Assembly (NCBI GenBank): GCA_900543505.1
Contig: UQSB01000004.1
Coordinates: 1-64,000 of the forward strand
Direction: 5' to 3'
Source: an uncultured Collinsella sp.
Lineage (GTDB): Bacteria; Actinomycetota; Coriobacteriia; Coriobacteriales; Coriobacteriaceae
DNA length: 64,000 nucleotides
Below the pieces are notes generated by a model that did no database searches, was not told the DNA's origin, and saw nothing but the letters and a program-made list of their open reading frames with translations. Position numbers and translations under genes: made by a program. Below are positions 33,321-40,359 of this stretch, in pieces. Positions within the stretch are counted from its first letter, which is position 1; every line of letters begins with the position of its first letter.

Positions 33321-33643
33321 GGCGCCGCTCGCTGACGTTGAGGTGAGTTGCGGGGTTTGTCTTTGTTGTTGTGAAGTCATCTAGCGGGCGAGTTGCTCCG
33401 ATAACACTTTTGCTTGCTGAGCTTGTGTGCTTCGTTTTGACGGTCCCCGGCATTTTGCAGCTTTTCAATTGACGGCTCGCGTTTCTGTAATGGGGCGCGG
33501 GCCAGTTTTCTATCAGCCCAATTGGCTTGGCGGGCTGGGCGTGCATTGTTCTTTTGCGTGCGGCGCCGCCTCATTACCTTTGTGCTAAAGGCACGGCGTT
33601 CGCAATGGATCGTGCAAGATGATATGTGAAGGAGAAGATTCCC

Positions 33644-34525
33644 GTGGAGTTTGTTCTTGATAACGGTTCTGTTCGCGTGGCACTGAGTACGGCTGGCGGA
33701 TCGTTCACTTCGATTAAAGCCAACGGCCGCGAGTACCTGTGGCAGGGTGACCCGGCGGTTTGGTCGGGCCAAGCACCCATTTGCTTCCCGATCTGCGGTG
33801 GCCTTCGTGACGGTCGCGCAATGACCATGGGCGGCCGCGAGGTTAAGCTTGCCCGCCACGGCTTTGCACGCAAACAGGAGTGGAAGCTCGAGGAGCAGAG
33901 CGACAACATGGTTGCGCTGAGCCTAAGCTCTGCCGACCATGCCGAGTTGCTCGAGCAGTACCCGTATCCGTTTAAGATCGTTGCTCGTTACACTATTGAT
34001 GCGGCTAAGGTGACCGTATCGTACGAAGTGACCAACGAGGGCACCGAGGATATGCCATTCTTTGTGGGCGGTCACCCCGGCTTTAAGTGCCCGCTCGACG
34101 AGGGCGAGTCTTATGACGATTACGAGCTCCGTTTTGAGCAGCGTGAGGCCGCCGAGCTCTGTACTGCCGTTCCCTCGACGGGCCTGATTGATGTTGAGCA
34201 TCGCAGCAAAAACCCGATGGTCGGCCACGACCTGCCGCTTACCCACGAACTCTTCGACTTCGCGGAGACCATCTTCGACGTGCTCGAGAGTCGCGTGGTC
34301 ACGATGGCCAAGAAAACCGAGGACAAGGGCGTGCGCCTGACGTTCCCCGATATGCCATACCTGATTGTGTGGAGCAAGCCCGAGGGCGACTTTGTGGCCG
34401 TGGAACCGTGGGGCGGCCTGTCCACCTGCTCCGACGAGGACGATATTCTGGAGCACAAGCGTGGCTGCCTGGTTGCCAAGCCGGGGGAGACCGTCACCCG
34501 CGGTTTTGAGATCGAGATCCTTTAA
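33644..34525 (+). CDS. Aldose 1-epimerase family protein (copy 2)
   Basis: A 293-residue paralogue of the protein at 15920, same length and very similar throughout (GDPAVWSGQAPICFPICGG, HPGFKCPLDEGESYDDYEL, VAVEPWGGLSTCSDEDD). A GTG start at 33644 is inferred from alignment with copy 1 and from AAGGAG nine bases upstream; the earlier GTG 33626 would overlap that site. It precedes lacC copy 2 by 56 bp. A LacX-like role beside the tagatose pathway is likely. Confidence 0.87.
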   Translation: MEFVLDNGSVRVALSTAGGSFTSIKANGREYLWQGDPAVWSGQAPICFPICGGLRDGRAMTMGGREVKLARHGFARKQEWKLEEQSDNMVALSLSSADHAELLEQYPYPFKIVARYTIDAAKVTVSYEVTNEGTEDMPFFVGGHPGFKCPLDEGESYDDYELRFEQREAAELCTAVPSTGLIDVEHRSKNPMVGHDLPLTHELFDFAETIFDVLESRVVTMAKKTEDKGVRLTFPDMPYLIVWSKPEGDFVAVEPWGGLSTCSDEDDILEHKRGCLVAKPGETVTRGFEIEIL

Positions 34526-34581
34526 AGAGCTATCGTATGTTTGGGGCCGCGCGTGCCGTGCCCCGGAAACAGGAGTTCAAC

Positions 34582-35517
34582 ATGATTCTGACCGTTACCA
34601 TGAACCCGTCGATCGATACGCGCTATCAGCTCGACAAGCTGATCATCGACGATGTTAACCGCGTGACGCCCGAAAAGACTGCCGGCGGCAAGGGCCTCAA
34701 CGTGAGCCGTGTGCTGTTGCAGTTGGGCGACGACGTGCTCGCGACCGGTCTGCTCGGCGGCCACATGGGTGCCTATATGGCCGAGCTTATGGATGCCGAC
34801 GGCGTCAAGAACGACTTTGTGCCCATCGCAGGTGAGACGCGCATCTGCCTGAATATCCTGCACGAGGGCAATCAGACCGAGCTTTTGGAGAGCGGCCCGC
34901 AGATCGCCCCGGCCGAGCTCGAGGCCTTTACGGCCAAGTTTGCCGAGCTTGCAGCGAAGGCGGACGTTGTGACGCTTTCGGGCTCGCTGCCGCGTGGCGT
35001 CGATGCTGGCTACTATGCCGAGCTCGTCAAGATCGCCGAGGAGGCGGGCGCCAAGGTGCTGCTCGACACCTCGGGTGCATCGCTGGAGGCCGCGCTGGAG
35101 TCCGACGCTAAGCCTGAGCTCGTAAAGCCCAACCTGACCGAGATTAACGGACTGCTGGGTACGTCCTTTACGACTGATGATGTCGATGCCCTGCGCGAGG
35201 CGCTTGCCGCCGATATCCGTTTTGCCGGTATTCCCTGGGTTGTCGTTTCGATGGGCGCTGCCGGTTCGGTGGGCTTCCATGAGGGTCGCGCATTCCGCGC
35301 CAAGACGCCCGCGATTGCGGCTGTGAACGCGACGGGTTCCGGCGACTCAACCATCGCCGGCTTTGCGCATGCCATTGCTGCTGGTGCCGACGACGTCACG
35401 GTGCTCAAGACCGCCAATACCTGCGGCAAGCTCAACGCCATGGATCCCAAGACCGGCCACCTGGTCATGGACCGTTGGGATGAAATCTTCAACAACGTTG
35501 TCGTGACTGAGCTTTAG
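34582..35517 (+). CDS. lacC: Tagatose-6-phosphate kinase (copy 2)
   Basis: A 311-residue PfkB-family kinase nearly identical in layout to the one at 16861 (TAGGKGLNVSRVLLQLG, GSLPRGVDAGYY, NATGSGDSTIAGF). It follows lacA, lacB and the epimerase, so this copy probably serves lactose, while copy 1 serves amino sugars. CAGGAG precedes ATG 34582. Confidence 0.9.
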   Translation: MILTVTMNPSIDTRYQLDKLIIDDVNRVTPEKTAGGKGLNVSRVLLQLGDDVLATGLLGGHMGAYMAELMDADGVKNDFVPIAGETRICLNILHEGNQTELLESGPQIAPAELEAFTAKFAELAAKADVVTLSGSLPRGVDAGYYAELVKIAEEAGAKVLLDTSGASLEAALESDAKPELVKPNLTEINGLLGTSFTTDDVDALREALAADIRFAGIPWVVVSMGAAGSVGFHEGRAFRAKTPAIAAVNATGSGDSTIAGFAHAIAAGADDVTVLKTANTCGKLNAMDPKTGHLVMDRWDEIFNNVVVTEL

Positions 35518-35518
35518 A

Positions 35519-35546
35519 GTTACGGCGTTTTACCAAACGCCGTAAC
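35519..35546 (+). terminator. Hairpin after lacC copy 2
   Basis: GTTACGGCGTTT-TACC-AAACGCCGTAAC, a perfect 12-bp stem with the same loop as that after lacB (33187); two stem positions are swapped on both sides. No U-tract. Confidence 0.55.
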
Positions 35547-35559
35547 GACTCGACGCTGC

Positions 35560-35658
35560 AAACCCGACAGAGCGGCAATCTGCCTTTCAACTGCGGCGGC
35601 ATGACCAGAAGGTCAATGCCGCCTTGTTTCAAGGTACCTTGCTCGCTCTGGCGGGTTT
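35560..35658. other. Structured intergenic segment
   Basis: Outer arms AAACCCGACAGAGCG and CGCTCTGGCGGGTTT pair with one mismatch. Inside are a GGCGGCATGACC/GGTCAATGCCGCC hairpin and the palindrome CAAGGTACCTTG. It could be an RNA structure or another palindromic element. Confidence 0.5.
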
Positions 35659-35683
35659 TCGCTGTCGTTGCCAAGACATCGAC

Positions 35684-35741
35684 GTAGTCATTGGGGACGT
35701 TCTCGTTTGACTAGTCGTTTAAGAACGTCCCCAATGACTAC
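35684..35741. repeat. Palindromic element F (REP-like), with dispersed 32-mer copy 2
   Basis: Perfect 20-bp arms GTAGTCATTGGGGACGTTCT and its complement, with an 18-base centre containing GACTAGTC. Its right 32 bases recur exactly at 21212-21243. Related fragments are at 30454. Confidence 0.8.
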
Positions 35742-35851
35742 TCAGATGACTGTTCTGCAGCTGTATGCGCCTCTATGAATTCGAAAAGCAGAATGGCAAT
35801 CTCGACGATTTGTTCCATGAGTGTGTCGAGTACGAGAAGAATATCAGCCAT
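35738..35851 (-). CDS. Possible 37-residue small protein
   Basis: Reading from ATG 35851 gives MADILLVLDTLMEQIVEIAI, then a hydrophobic, acidic segment and a stop at 35738. AAGGACGGCAGG lies upstream. The amphipathic to hydrophobic character could suit a small membrane peptide. The opposite strand also has a 48-codon frame (35765-35911) without a ribosome binding site. Evidence is weak. The rest of 35746-36134 is intergenic. Confidence 0.25.
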   Translation of the reverse strand: MADILLVLDTLMEQIVEIAILLFEFIEAHTAAEQSSE

Positions 35852-35986
35852 ACCTGCCGTCCTTCCGCCTGTTCAAAAGGCACAATCGGTCACAATGCCT
35901 TTAACGGCTAAATCATGCCCTGATTATGCACAGACGAATCTTGTGGGCTAATGCCGGGCGCTTGTGGGCCTCTGTTTCGTCGACAA

Positions 35987-36010
35987 AGGTTTGTTTTGTC
36001 AAAACAACCT
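35987..36010. promoter_or_regulatory. Candidate operator of the galactitol-type operon
   Basis: AGGTTTGTTTTG-TC-AAAACAACCT, an inverted repeat with a one-base bulge around the perfect centre GTTTTG-T-CAAAAC. It lies 125 bp before the dehydrogenase gene. The PRD regulator at 40360 is a possible binder. Confidence 0.5.
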
Positions 36011-36134
36011 GCACAAAACGGGTAGACGGCAGTCGCGCCCATTGGACTGTTTGATTTAATTCCACATTCGTAATCTGACCTTGTCAAATAAAGGCGAGCG
36101 CCATAGGAGGCGCTCTCAGACAAGGAGGCAGATA

Positions 36135-37196
36135 ATGTGTGAAAAGATGTGGGCGGGCGTCGTTCATGCTAAGGACGACATTCGCTATGAACAAATTGAT
36201 AAGCCTGAGCCCAGGGCTGGAGAAGTTCTGGTGAAGGTCAAATATTCCGGTATCTGTGGTTCGGATGTCCCTCGTGTGTTGGGCGACGCATGCCATTACT
36301 ATCCCAACGTGCTTGGTCACGAGTTTTCCGGCACGATCGAGAGCGTTGGCGAGGGTGTTGAGGGCCTTAATCCCGGAGATCGCGTTGCTGGTGCACCACT
36401 TGTTCCTTGCATGAAGTGCGAAGACTGCCAGCGCGGCGATTACTCGCTTTGCAAGCACTACAGCTTTATCGGTACGCGTCAGTTTGGTAGCTTTGCGGAA
36501 TATGTCTGCATTCCCGCCGTGTGCGCCGTTAAGTTCGACGAAAGCGTGAGCTTTGAGCAGGCCGCGCTTATCGAACCCACGACTATTGCGCTCCACGGCC
36601 TTGAACGCCTGAACTATAAAGGCGGTAAGACGGTCGCCGTCTTAGGCGGTGGGACCATCGGTATCATTACGGCACAGTGGGCTCGCGCTTTCGGCGCCCG
36701 TGAGGTTACGGTGTTCGATGTAATCCCGGAGCGCTTGGACTTTGCTAAGAAAATGGGCGCCACAAGCGTTGTGAACTCCATGGATGAGGACTGGAAAGAC
36801 CAGGTTGCCACCATTACCGGCGGCCGCGGATATGACTATGTCTATGAAACTGCGGGCGCCAACGCAACCATGCATATGGTCTTTGAAGTCGTGGGCAACA
36901 AGGGTCAAGCGTGTTTGATTGGCAAGCCTACGCGCGAGCTAACCTTTACCGTGGCGGAATGGGAGAAGCTCAACCGTAAAGAGTTCACGCTTACCGGGTC
37001 TTGGCTTGGATATACCGCGCCGTTCCCGGGACATGAATGGACTCTTACGGCAGAGGCGTATCGCAACGGCATGATCCCCTATGACGAGGGACACATTTTT
37101 GACAAGTATCCACTCGCCAAGATTTCTGAGGCGTTTGACCAGTTCCGAACCCCCGGCCTTGTCAAAGGCAAAATCCTCATTGATTGTGAGCAATAA
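36135..37196 (+). CDS. Zinc-dependent polyol-phosphate dehydrogenase, GatD-like
   Basis: A 353-residue medium-chain dehydrogenase. Catalytic zinc site: SGICGSDVPRVLG and LGHEFSGTIES; structural zinc Cys residues in CMKCEDCQRGDYSLC; NAD-binding VLGGGTIGIITAQWA. The sequence follows galactitol-1-phosphate 5-dehydrogenase GatD (HYYPNVLGHEFSG, FIGTRQFGSFAEY, GSWLGYTAPFPGHEW). GatD yields tagatose-6-P. However, the adjacent Rpe-like epimerase also fits a pentitol-phosphate dehydrogenase. AAGGAGG precedes ATG 36135, the first gene of the operon. Confidence 0.88.
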   Translation: MCEKMWAGVVHAKDDIRYEQIDKPEPRAGEVLVKVKYSGICGSDVPRVLGDACHYYPNVLGHEFSGTIESVGEGVEGLNPGDRVAGAPLVPCMKCEDCQRGDYSLCKHYSFIGTRQFGSFAEYVCIPAVCAVKFDESVSFEQAALIEPTTIALHGLERLNYKGGKTVAVLGGGTIGIITAQWARAFGAREVTVFDVIPERLDFAKKMGATSVVNSMDEDWKDQVATITGGRGYDYVYETAGANATMHMVFEVVGNKGQACLIGKPTRELTFTVAEWEKLNRKEFTLTGSWLGYTAPFPGHEWTLTAEAYRNGMIPYDEGHIFDKYPLAKISEAFDQFRTPGLVKGKILIDCEQ

Positions 37197-37330
37197 GAGC
37201 TCGCAAAGATACATATTGGCGAAAAACAGCCATCGACTACTGCCGGTGCCTTCGTTGCTCAGCCATAACCAAAAAAGAAGCTGGAGGGCAGTCCCCTCCT
37301 CGGGAAACCAAATATAGAAAGGAAACAAGC

Positions 37331-38014
37331 ATGACTACTACGGCAGACTGGAAAGACGGAGAGAAGATTATCGGCGCCTGCATGAATTGCGCTGAGTACA
37401 CCAATCTTGAGAAGACGATTGCCGAGCTCGATGCCGCAGGCGTTGACCTGTATCATCTGGATATTATGGATGGAACATTTGTCCCTAACATTGCGCTTGG
37501 CCCCCAGGACGTTCAGGCGATAGCCAAGCTCACCGGTAAGGTCTGCGATGTGCACTTAATGGTTCAGGACGCGCCCAAGTACATCGATATGTTTGTCGAG
37601 ATGGGTGCTCAGATTGTCCACGTCCACTCCGAGAATGATTCCCAGATTACTCGAACTCTGCAGCATATCCGCGATCTGGGTGCTAAATCGAGTCTGGCAA
37701 TTAGCCCCTGCACATCATTCGAGACGATTCAGGAGTCGCTTAACGTATGCGATTACGTCCTGGTTATGCGCGTCAATCCTGGTTTTGCCGGTCAGAAAGC
37801 ACTTCCGTTTGTCGATGAGAAGATTAAAAAGCTTGTGGCTGCCAAGGAGCATTATGGCTACAAGATTCTGGTTGATGGAGGTGTCTCGGCTGAAAGCGTC
37901 CGCGATTTGTGGAAAGCAGGCGTCGACGGCTTCTGCCTGGGTAACGCCGGTCTGTTCGGTAAGGATCGTACATATGCGCAGATTATCGAGGAGCTGCGTT
38001 CATACCCCAAGTAG
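37331..38014 (+). CDS. Ribulose-phosphate 3-epimerase family protein
   Basis: A 227-residue TIM-barrel epimerase. Motifs: LYHLDIMDGTFVPNIALGP, VCDVHLMVQDAPKYI, VLVMRVNPGFAGQKALP, ILVDGGVSAESV and FCLGNAGLFG, with the metal-binding His and Asp residues. It begins a few residues later than standard Rpe and could be Rpe or an allulose-6-P epimerase (AlsE). Its position inside a galactitol-type PTS operon suggests that the transported polyol enters as a pentulose phosphate. Confidence 0.88.
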   Translation: MTTTADWKDGEKIIGACMNCAEYTNLEKTIAELDAAGVDLYHLDIMDGTFVPNIALGPQDVQAIAKLTGKVCDVHLMVQDAPKYIDMFVEMGAQIVHVHSENDSQITRTLQHIRDLGAKSSLAISPCTSFETIQESLNVCDYVLVMRVNPGFAGQKALPFVDEKIKKLVAAKEHYGYKILVDGGVSAESVRDLWKAGVDGFCLGNAGLFGKDRTYAQIIEELRSYPK

Positions 38015-38214
38015 GGGTCGATGTGCCAAACCGATCGTTTAGCCAAATAGCGAAAAACAGGTAGACGATGGGTTCGTATTATTGGGCTGTTGCCTTGGGG
38101 GCAAAGGCGCGATAGTGATGTCAGCGAAACGGGTCACGTTAGCCAGCGCCCCCGTCAAACTTTATTGCATGGTGGCAAATGCCAATTCGGTTGCCTGCCA
38201 GATAGGAGTACATC

Positions 38215-38517
38215 ATGAGTAAGAGCACGGTTAAGGTCTTGGTTGCTTGCGGCAGCGGTGTCGCAACCTCTACGGTCGCCCAGGCTGCCGTTAAAGAAAT
38301 TGCAGAGCGTGCGGGCGTTCCCGTCCAGCTCTTTAAGGGCACGATCGGCGAGGTCGGCGTTAAACAGTACGACGTCGACATCGTCTGCACAACGACCAAT
38401 TATCGCAAGCCGTTGGAGCGCCCGTTTTTGAGCGTTTTCCCGCTGATTTCGGGCATTAACAAAGATAAGTGCGAGTCGGATTTAGTTGAGCTGCTTAAAA
38501 GGGTTCAGGCCGAGTAG
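38215..38517 (+). CDS. gatB: Galactitol-type PTS EIIB
   Basis: A 100-residue EIIB. The phosphorylated Cys is in VLVACGSGVATSTVAQ (Cys12). The remaining sequence (DVDIVCTTTNYRKPLERPFLSVFPLISGIN) follows GatB. TAGGAG lies upstream. It precedes the EIIC gene by about 60 bp. Confidence 0.92.
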   Translation: MSKSTVKVLVACGSGVATSTVAQAAVKEIAERAGVPVQLFKGTIGEVGVKQYDVDIVCTTTNYRKPLERPFLSVFPLISGINKDKCESDLVELLKRVQAE

Positions 38518-38577
38518 CTGCATGTTGCGTTGCGCTTTGCGAGTGAGAAAGCCCGCCATTGTTAGGAGATGAACTTC

Positions 38578-39840
38578 ATGGATATCGTACTTGCGTTCTT
38601 TAAAGAATTTATTAATATGGGCGCCGCCGTTATGCTGCCCGTTGTCATTTTTGCCCTGGGACTTTTTTTCCGAATGAAGCCTGCTCAGGCCTTGCGCGCT
38701 GGCCTTCTTGTCGGCATTGGCTTTCAGGGCGTGGTACTAACCATCAACTTTTTGTTGAGCACCATTCAGCCCGCGCTGGACTATTACACCGCCCTCGGTT
38801 CCGGGTACGATGTGGCCGAAATTGGCTTTGCGGCACTGGGAGGCGCCAGCTGGACAACTCCGTTCGCTGTGTTCGCCATCCCTGCTATCGTCATCGTTAA
38901 CATCATTCTGCTGCGTCTTAAGGTCACCAAGGTTCTGAACGTTGATATTTGGAACTTTATGCACTTTTTGGTTCCCGGCGCGCTTGCTTATGTGCTATTT
39001 GGCAACGCTGTTGTTGGTTTCCTGGTCGCTGTAGCGCTCTCGGTTGTAACCTTGTTCGTCGCCGAGAAGGTTGCCCCCAAGTGGGGAGAGTTCTTTGGTC
39101 TTGAAGGCACCGCCTGCACCTGCTTAGGTTACATCGTGTATGAGTATCCCTTGAGCATGCTTATCAACAAGGTCATCGACTTCATTCCCGGCCTGAACAA
39201 GATTGATCTCGATCTTGATACCCTCTCGACAAAGATTGGCATTCTGGGTGATCCCGCAGTTATCGGCCTATTTGTTGGTGGCTTTTTGGGCATTATGACG
39301 CAGCAGGGCTTTACTACCATCGTAACCATGTGTGTTGGCATGGCCGCAGTCATGGTGCTTCTGCCTCGCATGGTTGCCATTATGATGGAGGGCCTGACTC
39401 CCATCGGCGCTGGAGCAAATGAGTTCGTTAAGAAGCACATCGATTCCGACGCCAATATTTACGTGGGCATGGACATTGCTCTTGCCCTGGGCGATCCGTG
39501 CTGCATTACCTGCACTGCCATTATGATCCCGGTTACTGTCGGGTTGGCATTTCTCGTTCCCGACATGCGCTTCTTCCCGGCGGCAATTCTGGCTGAAGTC
39601 TGCTATGTCGCCCCTATGGCCGTGCTTTCGAGCAAAGGCAACGTGTTCCGCACTCTGGTGTGCATGACGGTCTTCATGTATCTGATGCTCTTCTTCGCCA
39701 ATATGTTTGCCCCTTACGCCACGCAGATGCTTAACGCCTGCGGCATCGATGCGGGCGGTCATCTGGTGACGGCATCGCACTTTGGCTACAACCCCGGCAA
39801 TCTCATCGTGTCCTTTATTGCTAAGGCTATGGGTATCTAA
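38578..39840 (+). CDS. gatC: Galactitol-type PTS EIIC
   Basis: A 420-residue membrane permease of the GatC/SgcC family. Signature regions: GAAVMLPVVIFALGLFF, KVTKVLNVDIWNFMHFL, FFGLEGTACTCLGYIVYEYP, PRMVAIMMEGLTPIGAGANEF and YVGMDIALALGDPCCI. ATG 38578 has TTAGGAG at a proper distance; ATG 38569 overlaps that site. It is followed 15 bp later by EIIA. Confidence 0.92.
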   Translation: MDIVLAFFKEFINMGAAVMLPVVIFALGLFFRMKPAQALRAGLLVGIGFQGVVLTINFLLSTIQPALDYYTALGSGYDVAEIGFAALGGASWTTPFAVFAIPAIVIVNIILLRLKVTKVLNVDIWNFMHFLVPGALAYVLFGNAVVGFLVAVALSVVTLFVAEKVAPKWGEFFGLEGTACTCLGYIVYEYPLSMLINKVIDFIPGLNKIDLDLDTLSTKIGILGDPAVIGLFVGGFLGIMTQQGFTTIVTMCVGMAAVMVLLPRMVAIMMEGLTPIGAGANEFVKKHIDSDANIYVGMDIALALGDPCCITCTAIMIPVTVGLAFLVPDMRFFPAAILAEVCYVAPMAVLSSKGNVFRTLVCMTVFMYLMLFFANMFAPYATQMLNACGIDAGGHLVTASHFGYNPGNLIVSFIAKAMGI

Positions 39841-39855
39841 TGGACGGTGATAACA

Positions 39856-40344
39856 ATGGATGAAGTTATTAGTATCCCAAAGACATCCGAGAGGGCCTGC
39901 GATGGTGTAGCGAAAGGCTTTCTCGCGATCGAGGGAAGCGCCGAGACCGCTATTGAGGCCATCGAGCTGTGCGGTAGCGAGCTTGAGCGTCAGGGGTATG
40001 TGACGGGTGCTTTTGCGCGGGACTGCATTGAGCGGGAGGTCAGCTATCCTACGGGCATCTGCACCGACATTCCCGTGGCGTTGCCCCATTGCAAGTCCGA
40101 TGCGATAATTACGAGCGCTCTGTGCTATCTTCGACTCGATTCGCCCGTTCGGTTTGCTCGCATGGACGATGAGGAAGAATTCGTCGAGGTTCGTCATATC
40201 TTTAATTTGGCTATTGCGCCCGGTGACCATCTCGAATTTCTTTCCAAGACCATGCAGCTGCTAGCAGATCCTGCAGTGCTTTCGGGTTTTGAGAACAAGC
40301 CGATCGGCGAAGTTGCCGAATACCTGAAGACGCATTTGTCGTAA
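39856..40344 (+). CDS. gatA: Galactitol-type PTS EIIA (fructose/mannitol EIIA fold)
   Basis: A 162-residue phosphocarrier. The phosphorylated His is in DIPVALPHCKSDAI (His78). HIFNLAIAPGDHLEFLSKTMQLLADPAV is the second conserved block. It completes the IIA-IIB-IIC set with the two preceding genes; the regulator follows 15 bp after its stop. Confidence 0.9.
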   Translation: MDEVISIPKTSERACDGVAKGFLAIEGSAETAIEAIELCGSELERQGYVTGAFARDCIEREVSYPTGICTDIPVALPHCKSDAIITSALCYLRLDSPVRFARMDDEEEFVEVRHIFNLAIAPGDHLEFLSKTMQLLADPAVLSGFENKPIGEVAEYLKTHLS

Positions 40345-40359
40345 CGAACAGGAGGAGCC

